Assembly: GCF_009914315.1 (NCBI RefSeq) | Contig: NZ_CP042596.1 | Location: 992,001-1,056,000 of the forward strand | DNA: 64,000 nucleotides | Direction: 5' to 3' | From: Granulicella sp. WH15 | GTDB lineage: Bacteria; Acidobacteriota; Terriglobia; Terriglobales; Acidobacteriaceae | In this document: in pieces, positions 34,693 to 43,493 of the stretch | How positions within the stretch are numbered: the stretch's first letter is position 1 | How the letters are laid out: each line of letters opens with the position of its first letter | Translations under genes and position numbers: made by a program | The notes under the pieces: model-generated | Databases searched by the model: none | Told to the model about the DNA's origin: nothing | What the model saw: the letters and a program-made list of their open reading frames with translations, nothing else

Positions 34693-37394
34693 GTGGAGTA
34701 GAGACTAAGCCACTGCGGCTCTCGGGATCGCAGCCCTTTACGCAGCAGCCGGGCGTGTACATCATGATCGGCGAGCGGACCAACGTGGCCGGGTCGCCGA
34801 AGTTTGCCAGGCTCATCAAAGAGGGCAAGTACGAAGAGGCGATCGCGATTGCGCGGCAGCAGGTGGAGAATGGCGCGAACGTCATCGACATCTGCATGGA
34901 CGAGGGGATGATCGACGGCGTGGCTGCGATGACGCGGTTTTTGCAGCTGCTGGGGAGTGAGCCGGAGGTGGCCAAGGCCCCCTTCATGGTGGACTCGTCG
35001 AAGTGGGAGGTCATCGAGGCCGGGCTGAAGTGCTTGCAGGGCAAGGGGATTGTGAACTCGATCTCGCTGAAGGAGGGCGAGGCGAAGTTTCGCGAGAACG
35101 CTGCGAAGGTAAGAAAGTATGGCGCGGCGGTGGTGGTGATGGCCTTCGATGAGGATGGGCAGGCTGCGACTTATGCGGAGAAGATCCGCATCTGCGAGCG
35201 GGCTTACCGGATTCTGGTGGATGAGGTTGGGTTTCCGCCTGAGGATATTATCTTCGACCCGAATATCCTGACCGTCGCTACCGGGATGGAGGAGCATAAC
35301 AACTACGCGGTGGACTTCATCAATGCCACGCGGTGGATCAAGGCGAATCTGCCCCATGCAAAGGTCTCGGGTGGTGTCTCGAATATCTCGTTCAGCTTTC
35401 GCGGGAACAACAAGGTGCGCGAGGCGATGCACTCGGCTTTCTTGTATCACGCGATTGCTGCCGGCATGGATATGGGCATCGTCAACGCCGGGATGCTCGA
35501 GGTGTACGAGGAGATTGAGCCGGAGCTGAAGGTGCTGGTCGAGGATGTGCTGCTCAACCGGCGGCCCGATGCTACCGAACGTCTGGTCGAACACGGCGAG
35601 AGGCTGAAGGACGTCGGTACGGTCGTCACGGAGAAGAAGGCTGAGGAGTGGCGCAACGGCACGGTAGAGGAGCGGCTCGCGCACGCGCTGGTGAAGGGGA
35701 TGGACGCGTACATCGAGATCGATACGGAGGAGGCTCGGGTGAAGCTGGGGCGGCCTCTGCTGGTGATCGAAGGGCCGCTGATGGCGGGGATGAGCGTGGT
35801 GGGCGACCTGTTTGGTGCGGGCAAGATGTTTCTGCCGCAGGTGGTGAAGTCGGCTCGTGTGATGAAGAAGGCTGTGGCTCACCTGACTCCGTTTATGGAG
35901 GCCGAGAAGGCTGCGATGGAGGCGGCCGGGCAGGTTGTCAAAGCGCAGGGGAAGATCGTGCTGGCTACGGTGAAGGGCGATGTGCACGATATCGGTAAGA
36001 ACATCGTCGGTGTGGTGCTGGCTTGTAATAACTACGAGGTCATCGACATGGGGGTGATGGTCTCGTGCGAGAAGATTCTGGAGAGGGCGAAGGCCGAGAA
36101 GGCGGACATGATCGGGCTGAGTGGGCTGATTACGCCGTCGCTGGATGAGATGGTGCATGTGGCCAAGGAGATGGAGCGGCAGGGGTTCAAGCTGCCGCTG
36201 CTGATCGGCGGGGCGACTACCAGCAGGGCGCATACGGCGGTGAAGATTGCGCCGCACTATAGCGAGCCGGTGGTGCATGTGCTCGACGCCAGCAGGGCCG
36301 TGCCGGTGACGACCAGCTTGCTGAGTGATGAGAGCAAGCCAGAGTTTGTGGCGAAGCATCGTGCTGACTACGAGGCGGTGCGTAAGGCTCACTCTGCTCC
36401 GAAGCAGCAGGCTGTTTCGCTGGAGGTTGCGCGTGGGCGTCGGACGCCGATTGAGTGGCGGGCTGAGGATCTCGCCGTGCCCGAGTTTACTGGCGTGCGG
36501 GTGCTGGATGATTTTCCGCTGGAGACGCTGCGGGAGTTCATCGACTGGTCGCCGTTCTTCCATACGTGGGGGCTGAAGGGGATCTATCCACGCATCCTCG
36601 ACCATGAGGAGCAGGGGGCGCAGGCAAGGCAGATCTTTGCCGATGGCAAAGCGCTGCTGGACACGATCATTGCGCAGAAGCTGATTACGGCGCGGGGTGT
36701 TTATGGGTTCTTTCCTGCCAATGCCGTGGGCGATGATGTGGAGCTGTATGCCGATGAGAGCCGCGAGACGGTGGTGAAGCGGTTCCACTTTTTGCGGCAG
36801 CAGGCGAACCGGGAGGGGAGTGAGCCTTGCCGGTCGTTGGCCGACTTTATTGCTCCGAAGGAGACCGGGCTGCGGGACTACATCGGCGGCTTCGCGGTGA
36901 CCAGCGGGATTGGGGTGAAGGAGCTGTGCGACCGCTTCAGAGCTGAGAACGATGATTACAACGCCATCATGGCCGAGGCGCTGGCGGACCGGCTGGCTGA
37001 GGCTTTTGCGGAGTGTCTGCACAAGAGGGTGCGGGATGAGTGGGGGTACGGGCGTGGGGAAGGGCTGACGCCGCAGGAGTTGATCCAGGAGGGGTATCGG
37101 GGGATAAGACCGGCTCCGGGGTATCCGGCGTGTCCCGATCATACGGAGAAGGGCGCGCTGTGGGATCTGCTCGACGTGCAGGCGAAGACCGGGATGCAGA
37201 TTACGGAGTCGTTTGCGATGTGGCCGGGGTCGAGTGTAAGTGGGATTTACTTTGCGCATCCGCAGTCGCGGTACTTCAGCCTGGGCAAGATTGAGCGGGA
37301 CCAGGTGGAGGATTATCACGCGCGCAAGGGTATGAGTGTGGCCGAGGTCGAGCGGTGGCTGGGACCGAATCTGAACTACGATCCAGCCGAATAA
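34689..37394 (+). CDS. metH: Methionine synthase, cobalamin-dependent (pterin, cap, B12 and activation modules)
   Basis: 901 residues that cover everything in MetH after the homocysteine module. Pterin-binding domain: [15 protein letters not shown] and [12 protein letters not shown] (residues 20-75). B12 cap and cobalamin domain: [20 protein letters not shown] with the lower axial His433, and [13 protein letters not shown]. Reactivation (AdoMet) domain at the C-terminus: [39 protein letters not shown]. No Cys-rich zinc site is present, as expected since that is in the partner gene. ATG overlaps the upstream stop. Confidence 0.94.
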   Translation: MSGVETKPLRLSGSQPFTQQPGVYIMIGERTNVAGSPKFARLIKEGKYEEAIAIARQQVENGANVIDICMDEGMIDGVAAMTRFLQLLGSEPEVAKAPFMVDSSKWEVIEAGLKCLQGKGIVNSISLKEGEAKFRENAAKVRKYGAAVVVMAFDEDGQAATYAEKIRICERAYRILVDEVGFPPEDIIFDPNILTVATGMEEHNNYAVDFINATRWIKANLPHAKVSGGVSNISFSFRGNNKVREAMHSAFLYHAIAAGMDMGIVNAGMLEVYEEIEPELKVLVEDVLLNRRPDATERLVEHGERLKDVGTVVTEKKAEEWRNGTVEERLAHALVKGMDAYIEIDTEEARVKLGRPLLVIEGPLMAGMSVVGDLFGAGKMFLPQVVKSARVMKKAVAHLTPFMEAEKAAMEAAGQVVKAQGKIVLATVKGDVHDIGKNIVGVVLACNNYEVIDMGVMVSCEKILERAKAEKADMIGLSGLITPSLDEMVHVAKEMERQGFKLPLLIGGATTSRAHTAVKIAPHYSEPVVHVLDASRAVPVTTSLLSDESKPEFVAKHRADYEAVRKAHSAPKQQAVSLEVARGRRTPIEWRAEDLAVPEFTGVRVLDDFPLETLREFIDWSPFFHTWGLKGIYPRILDHEEQGAQARQIFADGKALLDTIIAQKLITARGVYGFFPANAVGDDVELYADESRETVVKRFHFLRQQANREGSEPCRSLADFIAPKETGLRDYIGGFAVTSGIGVKELCDRFRAENDDYNAIMAEALADRLAEAFAECLHKRVRDEWGYGRGEGLTPQELIQEGYRGIRPAPGYPACPDHTEKGALWDLLDVQAKTGMQITESFAMWPGSSVSGIYFAHPQSRYFSLGKIERDQVEDYHARKGMSVAEVERWLGPNLNYDPAE

Positions 37395-37398
37395 GTGT

Positions 37399-37434
37399 GG
37401 CGGGGCATGTTTCAGATTTGAGATATGCCCCGCC
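37399..37434 (+). terminator. Hairpin after metH
   Basis: GGCGGGGCAT/ATGCCCCGCC, a perfect 10-bp stem, 5 bases after the stop. No T-run, so it may be an mRNA-end structure rather than an intrinsic terminator. Confidence 0.55.
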
Positions 37435-37509
37435 TGGCTAAGACCCGATTTGGGACTGGGGTGAGATGTGTCCTGACTCCTTCCGGCTGGGCTTGCGTAG
37501 AATGCAACA

Positions 37510-39159
37510 GTGAGCTTCACGTTGCAGGGTCAAGAAGCTGAGAACAGTCGATCTACTCCGTCCGCTTTGCATTGGTCGGGGCGATGGCCGCTTGGCGTGA
37601 TTGGGCTCTGTGGGGCCGTTGCGCTGCTTGGTCTGTTGCTGGTGCCGCACTTTTTTCTGCCGTCTGAAGATGTCGTAATCCTGTTTCAGTACAGCCGCAA
37701 CCTGGCGCAGCATGGGACGATCAGCTACGTGGCCGGTGGGCCGAGGGCGGAGGGCGCGACCGATTTCCTGTGGATGGTGCTGGTGGGCGGGGCGATGCGC
37801 CTGGGGATTCCGGCGTTTCTCTTTTGCCAGGTGGCCAACGTGCTCTCGCTGATGGGGCTGGGCGTGCTGCTGCTGCGGCTTGCGAGGGTGAGAGCTACGG
37901 CGTGGCGCGTGCTGGTGGTGGTGGGGGCTGCGGCTATGTTGCCGCAGATATTCGCGGCGGTGTTGGGGTTTGCGATGTTGCCGGATGCTCTGCTGCTGGT
38001 GGCGCTGGTTTGCTGCGTTCTGGAGCGGAGGGTGGCGGGCGCGGCTCTGACGGCGCTGGTCTTCTGCCTGTTCCGTCCGGATGGGGTGGTCTTTGCCGTG
38101 CCGCTGTTGCTGTGGATGCTGCTCTCCGGCAGGAAGCTGGGGAAGGATGCTGCTGTCGTCGGCGGGCTGTATGTGCTGCCGGGAGTGCTCTATTTTCTGT
38201 GGCGGTGGCACTACTTTGGAGAGTTTTTTCCGCTGCCGTTTCTGGTGAAGTCGGATGCGCAGCGCGTGTTGGGCGTGGTGGTGGCGACTTCGGCACACGA
38301 GAGTCGGCCCTATCTGCTGTTTGTGATGATGGTGCTGGCGGCGCTGCTCTGGCCGGGGACGCTGGCGAAGGAAAACCGGCGGCAGACGCTTTGGCTGACC
38401 CTTCTGCTGGTGGTGGTGCCGACGGCGTTCTTCTGGACGATGCGGCTGGATCAGAATGTGGCGAAGAGGTTCTTCTACTATCTTCCGGTGGCGGTGGCGA
38501 TCCTGCTGGCTGTGAACTGGCCCGCGCTGGCGGGGAAGAGGAGACAGTTGTTGTGGGTTACGGGATGGGCCTGGATGCTGCTCCTGCTGCTGCCCTGGGT
38601 CCGCGAGTATTTTATCTTTCGGTACTCGCAGTTTGTCGGTATCGCGAAGATTGCCCAGGACCTGGGCCGGGTGCCGCAGCGAGGGAGGATGATGACGACC
38701 GAAGCCGGGTTGCTGCCGTACCTTTCGGGCTGGCAGGCGTATGACGCGTGGGGGCTGAATAGTGCGGAGTTTGCACATCGGTTGATTCAGCCCGGCGATG
38801 TCGAGAGGCTGAGGCCGGACCTGCTGATTCTGCATCCGGACAGGCCGGAGGGGTGCCTTGTCGGGAGCGATTGGCCGCAGGCGGGGTATATGGGACGGAC
38901 ATGGGTGCATATGACGCGCAACCTGGTGTTGGGCGCGAGCCGGGGTGGATATGAGCTTTGGCTGATCTCGTATGGGTCGGAGTCTTATCGGAAGAGCATG
39001 GGGTGGAGATATGGGGAGGGGGATCGGGAGTGCTGGTTTGTGAGGAAAGACTCGCCGGTGTATGGGGAGATGGTGGGGGCGTTGCGGGAGAATCATGGAG
39101 TGGAGCCGGAGGAGGCTTTGCGGTTGGAAGAGACGCATGATGGGCTGAAGCTGAAATGA
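37510..39159 (+). CDS. Multi-spanning GT-C-type glycosyltransferase-like membrane protein
   Basis: 549 residues, roughly ten or more hydrophobic segments in the first 400 residues, then a soluble C-terminal domain. The first loop has the acidic pattern LPSEDVVILFQYSRNLAQHG and then GPRAEGATDFLWM. This is the layout seen in GT-C transferases that use polyprenyl-phosphate sugars (it recalls AftB-like proteins). The donor and acceptor are unknown. GTG start at 37510. Stand-alone gene after metH and before a repeat cluster; strongly GC-rich. Confidence 0.7.
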   Translation: MSFTLQGQEAENSRSTPSALHWSGRWPLGVIGLCGAVALLGLLLVPHFFLPSEDVVILFQYSRNLAQHGTISYVAGGPRAEGATDFLWMVLVGGAMRLGIPAFLFCQVANVLSLMGLGVLLLRLARVRATAWRVLVVVGAAAMLPQIFAAVLGFAMLPDALLLVALVCCVLERRVAGAALTALVFCLFRPDGVVFAVPLLLWMLLSGRKLGKDAAVVGGLYVLPGVLYFLWRWHYFGEFFPLPFLVKSDAQRVLGVVVATSAHESRPYLLFVMMVLAALLWPGTLAKENRRQTLWLTLLLVVVPTAFFWTMRLDQNVAKRFFYYLPVAVAILLAVNWPALAGKRRQLLWVTGWAWMLLLLLPWVREYFIFRYSQFVGIAKIAQDLGRVPQRGRMMTTEAGLLPYLSGWQAYDAWGLNSAEFAHRLIQPGDVERLRPDLLILHPDRPEGCLVGSDWPQAGYMGRTWVHMTRNLVLGASRGGYELWLISYGSESYRKSMGWRYGEGDRECWFVRKDSPVYGEMVGALRENHGVEPEEALRLEETHDGLKLK

Positions 39160-39167
39160 AAATTTTG

Positions 39168-39425
39168 TTCCTGACCAGCGGGAGGGCCGCGCGAAGCTCT
39201 AAAAAGGCGTGGGAACGCCCGCTCTCCGCGTAGGAGGCCCGTTGGGCAGGACGTTTTTGTGGCTGGTATAGAGCGCGCCTTCAGCGCTAAGGGCAACAGC
39301 AAAAGCAAGGACAGAAGCAGATTCCTCCGCTTCGCTCCTGAATGACAACCAAAAGAACAGGCAACGGCAAGTGCGCCTTAGCGCCGGGCGGGCGGCACTT
39401 CGTGCGGTTTTGGACGCTTCGCGTA
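39168..39425. repeat. Modular intergenic repeat, copy 4 (modules A, C, D)
   Basis: Right half of module A (CCAGCGGGAGGGCCGCGCGA, GGCGTGGGAACGCC, CTCTCCGCGTAGGAG), then TAGAGCGCGCCTTCAGCGCT, the CAAAAGCAAGG tract, CAGATTCCTCCGCTTCGCTC and module D (GCCGGGCGGGCGGCACTTCG). Confidence 0.9.
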
Positions 39426-39446
39426 TGTGTGTGTGGGGAGATTTTT

Positions 39447-39522
39447 TGGAGCACCGAATGGGATTTGAACCCATGAATACTGGTTTTGCAGACCAGCGCG
39501 TTAGCCACTTCGCCATCGGTGC
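39447..39522 (-). tRNA. tRNA-Cys (anticodon GCA)
   Basis: A 76-nt minus-strand cloverleaf: acceptor GCACCGA/TCGGTGC, discriminator T73 (a tRNA-Cys identity base), encoded CCA. Anticodon stem CTGGT/ACCAG encloses loop CTGCAAA, giving GCA. Confidence 0.95.
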
Positions 39523-39579
39523 CCGGCCGCCGCGCAGGAGATACGCGGCGGAGCAGTGCTTCTACAACATTACTGCAAA

Positions 39580-40236
39580 CTACTTGGGCTGGGTCGTCGT
39601 GCGCAAGTACGGCTTCACCGTCTTGTAACCGGGGAAGATCTTGTCCGCTTCCTCGTTCGAGACCGCGCCGGTGATGATGACGTCGCCGCCCTGCTTCCAG
39701 TTTGCCGGGGTCGCTACCTTGTGAGTCGCCGTCAGTTGGATGGAGTCCAGCACGCGGATGATCTCGTCGAAGTTGCGGCCGGTCGTCATCGGATAGGCCA
39801 TCAGCAGCTTGATGCGCTTGTCGGGGCCGATCACGAAGACCGTGCGCACGGGAGCGTTGTTGGCCGGGGTACGGCCCTCGGAGGTGGTGCCCGCATCGGC
39901 GGCCAGCATGTCGTAGAGCTTGGCAACCTTCAGCTCAGGGTCGCCGATCAGGGGATAGGTCACCTTGGCTCCGCCCACGTCTTCGATGTCCTGTGCCCAC
40001 GCCTCGTGCGCGCCCACCGGGTCGACGCTCAGGCCGATCACCTTGGTGCCGCGCTCGGCAAACTGTGCCTCGAGGTTCGCTACCGCGCCCAGCTCGGTGG
40101 TGCAGACCGGAGTGAAGTCCTTCGGGTGCGAGAAGAGCACGGCCCAGCTGTCGCCGATCCACTCGTGGAAGTTGATCGTGCCCTGCGTCGTCTCGGCGGT
40201 GAAGTCGGGAGCAATATCATTGATGCGAAGTGACAT
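39580..40236 (-). CDS. 1-Cys peroxiredoxin (Prx6-type)
   Basis: A thiol peroxidase of 218 residues. Peroxidatic Cys45 in PKDFTPVCTTELG, the conserved Arg in NAPVRTVFVIGPDKRI, and a Prx6-type C-terminal domain (ATPANWKQGGDVIITGAVS, with PGYKTVKPYLR). It has no second Cys in resolving position. Transcribed away from PhzF. A Cys-rich 29-aa open frame and a terminator-like hairpin precede it on the same strand, which suggests attenuation control. The stop is followed by a GC hairpin (39527-39551) before tRNA-Cys. Confidence 0.94.
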   Translation of the reverse strand: MSLRINDIAPDFTAETTQGTINFHEWIGDSWAVLFSHPKDFTPVCTTELGAVANLEAQFAERGTKVIGLSVDPVGAHEAWAQDIEDVGGAKVTYPLIGDPELKVAKLYDMLAADAGTTSEGRTPANNAPVRTVFVIGPDKRIKLLMAYPMTTGRNFDEIIRVLDSIQLTATHKVATPANWKQGGDVIITGAVSNEEADKIFPGYKTVKPYLRTTTQPK

Positions 40237-40299
40237 ATCCGGATTGCCTCGTTCCTTGTTTAGATTCGTTCCGTGAAAAAACGTTGGGGTTTATTCCAC

Positions 40300-40333
40300 A
40301 AAAAAACCACCCCGCTTACCAGCCCTGGGTGGG
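40300..40333 (-). terminator. Attenuator-like hairpin between the Cys-rich leader and the peroxiredoxin gene
   Basis: On the minus strand CCACCC pairs with GGGTGG (6 bp). A second inner stem GCT/AGC extends it. Seven T follow directly (plus-strand A-run 40300-40306). It lies 27 bases after the leader stop and about 63 bases before the peroxiredoxin ATG. Confidence 0.65.
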
Positions 40334-40359
40334 TTCTGTCGTGTCTCGGAGGGCTTGAT

Positions 40360-40449
40360 CTACTCCGATTCGCGCATCCACACCCGCGCCTGGTCACAGC
40401 GACAGCAGCGGCAACGGGTGCAGGTCATGTTGGCGATCGAAGTCTTCAT
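40360..40449 (-). CDS. Cys-rich 29-aa peptide upstream of peroxiredoxin (candidate leader peptide)
   Basis: ATG 40449 to TAG 40360, with AGAGGA 5 bases upstream. The peptide has five Cys within nine residues (CTRCRCCRC, residues 10-18) flanked by Arg, and no hydrophobic helix. A ribosome translating it would need much Cys-tRNA in a row, as in amino-acid attenuation leaders. It could instead be a small metal-binding protein. An intrinsic-terminator-like hairpin follows it, then the peroxiredoxin gene. It is too short to recognise by family. Confidence 0.55.
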   Translation of the reverse strand: MKTSIANMTCTRCRCCRCDQARVWMRESE

Positions 40450-40550
40450 TCAATCCTCTAGAAAATCCTAACTTGCCCGCAGGCCGGTTACTCTGGCAGA
40501 GGCAGTTTCACCTCACTGCGGTTCTCATAACCTACGCGCACGGAGTTCTC

Positions 40551-41471
40551 ATGTCAACCCGTACCCCCACTCGTGTCCTCGACTACGCTCAGGTCAACGT
40601 CTTCGCCGAACGAGCCCTCGAAGGCAATCAACTTGGCATCTTTACCGATGCCAGCTCGCTCACTACCGCCGAGATGCAGGCGCTGGCGCGCGAAACCAAC
40701 TTCGCTGAGACCACCTTCATTCTGCCGCGAGAGACCGCCGTGGAGAGCGAGCGGGGAGTGCTGGTGCGCATCTTCACCGTGCAGGAGGAGCTGCGCTTTG
40801 CCGGGCATCCTACGCTGGGCACGGCCAGTTGGTTGTACTGGAATCATCCTGTGCTGCGCGGCGCGGGGGAGATCACGCTCGAGCTGAAGGTGGGGCCGAT
40901 CACGGTTCGGTTTGAGGAGCAGGCGGCGGGGGAGCAGGGAGTCTTCGGCACCATGCGGCAGCAGGATCCGGTCTTTGGTGACCTGCACGAGCGTGATGCT
41001 GTGGCGGAGGCTCTAGGGCTTGCACCGGAGGACATCGACGCCGCTATGCCCATCCAGACGGTCTCTACGGGGATGCCCTTCTGCATTGTCCCGCTGCGTT
41101 CGCTGGAGGTGGCGGGGAGGCTCGCCATTCCTCAGGCGGCGGCGCAGGCCTATCTCGACCGCTGCGATGCGAAGTTTTTCTACTGCCTGACTCCGGCTGC
41201 GCCGTTCTCGGGCGCGGACTGGCACTGCCGGATGCAGTTTTATAACGGCGAAGACCCGGCTACGGGATCGGCCAGCGGATGCGCCATCGCTTACCTGGTT
41301 CGTCACGGATTTGTAACCAGCGGACGGCCCACGGTCTTCGAACAGGGCTTGGAGATGCTGCGGCCAAGCCGGATTCACGTTCAGGCCAGTCTTGTTCACG
41401 AAAATGTCACAGAGGTGTTCGTCGGCGGACGCACTATTCCAGTGGCAACGGGACGGTTTTTCCTGCCGTGA
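40551..41471 (+). CDS. PhzF-family isomerase/epimerase-like protein
   Basis: 306 residues with the two-domain PhzF (diaminopimelate-epimerase-like) fold. The start VLDYAQVNVFAERALEGNQLGIF, the catalytic-Glu region ETNFAETTFIL, the GHPTLGTA motif and the second-domain motif GEDPATGSASGCA are all present. Family members act on diverse small molecules, so the substrate is open. I start at ATG 40551, with CGGAG 9 bases upstream; the frame extends to 40473. Divergent from the peroxiredoxin leader. Confidence 0.9.
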   Translation: MSTRTPTRVLDYAQVNVFAERALEGNQLGIFTDASSLTTAEMQALARETNFAETTFILPRETAVESERGVLVRIFTVQEELRFAGHPTLGTASWLYWNHPVLRGAGEITLELKVGPITVRFEEQAAGEQGVFGTMRQQDPVFGDLHERDAVAEALGLAPEDIDAAMPIQTVSTGMPFCIVPLRSLEVAGRLAIPQAAAQAYLDRCDAKFFYCLTPAAPFSGADWHCRMQFYNGEDPATGSASGCAIAYLVRHGFVTSGRPTVFEQGLEMLRPSRIHVQASLVHENVTEVFVGGRTIPVATGRFFLP

Positions 41472-41773
41472 TGCAAAGGTTTTACACAGCTCTAATTCTT
41501 CAAACCGCAACATTCATAGGGGTCTGCGCGTTTGCGGTGGATGAGCAACGTGAAAACAGGAGCGTTTTCGCCATTTATTCGCCAGTTGCCAAGCTGGGTG
41601 CCCCTTCGTAATGTGAGAAAGCAATCAAGCACAGCCGTTCTTGATCCGGCGATGCCGGGGGAGAGCGGAAGGCTTTGAAGTAGTTCATGGCCTTGTTGTT
41701 TTCGGTCGATAGCTTTACTGCTTTACCGATTAGAAACTTTGCTGTTTACACACAATTGAGTTGAGAGAAGCCT

Positions 41774-42118
41774 GACTGCCTCTGCAGTCGCGGCTCCCGT
41801 ACAGACACGCTCCCCGACTGCAACCAGCAGACGGGTCGGACCTCTGCCGTCATTTTTGGTGACGGCATCTATGGCCTCCGATCCGCTGACCTCGCAGTTC
41901 CCTGAGTAGCCCTGTGCGGGTAAAGGGTCCCGCCCGGCACTGGAAAACTCCAGCCGTCAGCCCCTACCGCGAGCGCAACCTGCATCCCCGGCAACCATGC
42001 TTCTCTCTCACCCGCGGTCCACCGGATATCCCTGTGGATCGGGGGCACTGATCCTTTGCGCCTCAAAACCCGTTTCGGGTGGGGGCCGCGGGAGCAGACA
42101 GGAGAGCTTTGTCTTTTT
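41774..42118 (+). ncRNA. Candidate structured non-coding RNA of unknown class
   Basis: No credible coding frame, but a dense series of stems. They are GACTGC/GCAGTC (41774-41789); a long broken helix 41817-41898 built of ACTGC/GCAGT, CAGC/GCTG, GGGTCGGA/TCCGATCC and an apical TGCCGTCA/TGACGGCA; GCGGG/CCCGC (41916-41933); CTGGA/TCCAG with flanking CGG/CCG (41935-41956); ACCCG/CGGGT (42068-42080). It ends with AGACA/TGTCT and a T5 run (42096-42118), a weak terminator. GACTGC and GCAGTC occur so that alternative pairing is possible. I tested it by eye against RNase P, tmRNA, 6S, SRP and common riboswitches and found no match. Strand is inferred from the terminator and downstream gene. Confidence 0.5.
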
Positions 42119-42314
42119 CTGCTGCTTCAGCGGTTGTGCAAAAGAGCAGGTGGCCCCAGCTTGCTTCGGAGACGGATTCACGCTCCAACGGGCCGCGGTA
42201 TGCGATCACCCAGCCGTCCGCCCGGCTGCGCGGCCAAACAGCCGCCGCGCCGAGCGAAGGCACAGACATTTCGCACGCCCGACCCGCGCGCGGAGAGATA
42301 GAGAGCCCGGAAAT

Positions 42315-42752
42315 ATGCGCCCAAAGAAGACCATCCTCTGCATCGACGACAATGAACAGATCCTTTCTGTACGCACCTTTCTGCTGGAGACACGCGGATA
42401 TCGAGTGATTGCTGTCGGCTCACCGCAGGAGGCGCTGGAGATTCTGGAACGCACGGCTCAGGGGGCGATTGACCTTCTGCTTACCGACCTGCTGATGCCG
42501 CAGATGGATGGCAATGACCTGGTGCGGAAGGCGCGGCAGATTCATCCGGCGCTGCCGACGATGATTGTTTCGGGGACGGTGACGAGCTATGACCGGGCGC
42601 TGGCGGCGGATGCTTTTCTGCCCAAGGGGGCGAGTTCGGCGGCGGAGCTGTTGGAGAGGATTCGGGTGCTGGTGGCGAGGAAGCGGGGGCCGAAGAAGCA
42701 GGTGCGGCCGCAGTTGGATCTTGAGCCTATGCAACATCCATTGGCGAGTTAA
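42315..42752 (+). CDS. Single-domain response regulator
   Basis: 145 residues, one REC domain with the acidic pair Asp11-Asp12 (ILCIDDNEQ), phospho-acceptor Asp58 (LLLTDLLMPQMDGND), Ser in MIVSGTV and Lys in AFLPKGASS. No output domain: the last 25 residues are basic and unassigned. No sensor kinase is adjacent. I start at ATG 42315; the upstream open frame lies in the structured non-coding region. Confidence 0.88.
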   Translation: MRPKKTILCIDDNEQILSVRTFLLETRGYRVIAVGSPQEALEILERTAQGAIDLLLTDLLMPQMDGNDLVRKARQIHPALPTMIVSGTVTSYDRALAADAFLPKGASSAAELLERIRVLVARKRGPKKQVRPQLDLEPMQHPLAS

Positions 42753-42756
42753 GTAC

Positions 42757-43225
42757 TTGGGGCCTTCCGTTGGTTGTTTGTTCCCGACCAACGGGAGGGC
42801 CGCGCGAAGCTTTAAAAAGGCGTGTGAACGCCCGCCCCGCGCGTAGCGGGCCTGCGGGGTTGTGGCAGGGATAGGTCGGGCCTTCAGCCCTCTTCTTGTT
42901 AGTGGGTTCGGTTACCTAGGGCTTCGCCCTAGGCTGGTATAGAGCGCGCCTTCAGCGCTTTTTCGGAAGCATCCGGAGATTTGGGCCAGGGGAAGAAAGC
43001 ATACCTCGGGGGCTAAAGCCCGCTTCTGGGGAGGGTTTTGATGTCCGGGCTAAAGCCCGGACCTACCCCAGAAGCAACGGCAAAAGCAAAGACAACCGCA
43101 ACGGCAGAAGCAGATTCCTCCGCTTCGCTCCTGAATGACAACCAAGAAAACAAGCAACAGCAACGACAACAAAAAACAGGCAACGGCAACAGCAACAGCA
43201 ACGGCTCAGAACAGGCAGCGGCAGA
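42757..43225. repeat. Modular intergenic repeat, copy 5 (modules A, C, B2, C)
   Basis: CCTTCCGTTGGT/ACCAACGGGAGG, GGCGTGTGAACGCC, CCCGCGCGTAGCGGG, then GATAGGTCGGGCCTTCAGCC, CCTAGGGCTTCGCCCTAGG, TAGAGCGCGCCTTCAGCGCT, module B2 (42998-43080) and a long CAACGGCAA/CAACAG tract. Confidence 0.9.
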
Positions 43226-43353
43226 GGAGACTGTAGATCCTTTGCTTTGCTCAGGATGATGGGCAATGGGTCTGCGCGTGGAAAAGAGTGGGTGCGATTG
43301 AGTGCCGGTCCGGTTCTCGGTTAGGATTTGGGGAGTGGGATAAGGAGAGTGCT

Positions 43354-43467
43354 ATGAGTGAATCGCATAATACGGAATCGTTTCTGGAGCGTTACTGGCA
43401 GGGGCTTGTGATCGTTTATGGGTTGATCTTCGTGTCGATCCTGGTGTCGTTCGCGCCGACCTGGTAA
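43354..43467 (+). CDS. Small single-helix membrane protein (37 aa)
   Basis: ATG 43354 to TAA 43467, preceded by TAAGGAGAG. A polar N-terminus (MSESHNTESFLERYWQG) is followed by one hydrophobic helix (LVIVYGLIFVSILVSF) and a short APTW end. It stands alone between repeat copy 5 and the 3' end of recG. No family recognised. The good RBS and the clear helix favour a real gene. Confidence 0.55.
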   Translation: MSESHNTESFLERYWQGLVIVYGLIFVSILVSFAPTW

Positions 43468-43493
43468 CAAAAGTTTAGGGGGATTGGTGGGGC

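Noticed and set aside
34485..37520. Minus-strand open frame of about 1000 codons opposite metH
   Set aside because: Antisense shadow of a GC-rich gene; its translation is Arg/His/Pro/Leu-rich with no family pattern, while the plus strand is unmistakable MetH.
37438..39138. Minus-strand 566-codon frame opposite the GT-C gene
   Set aside because: Composition of His/Arg/Gln repeats and lack of any domain; the plus strand has clear membrane topology.
39199..39516. Frames with a recurring LSFRSEAEESAS-type peptide (also near 43.1 and 58.5 kb)
   Set aside because: They are translations of the intergenic repeat block CAGATTCCTCCGCTTCGCTC on the opposite strand, not a protein family.
41471..41611. 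46-codon frame starting at the phzF stop (TGATG), with a hydrophobic N-terminus
   Set aside because: No RBS of its own beyond coupling, odd composition and no recognised family; coupling alone is not enough to call it.
41830..42066. 65-codon minus-strand frame within the structured region
   Set aside because: No RBS or homology; hairpin pairing explains the sequence better than coding.
43080..43225. Tandem CAACGGCAA/CAACAG units that look CRISPR-like at a glance
   Set aside because: Units are 5-9 bases, irregular and without unique spacers; a low-complexity part of the repeat family.
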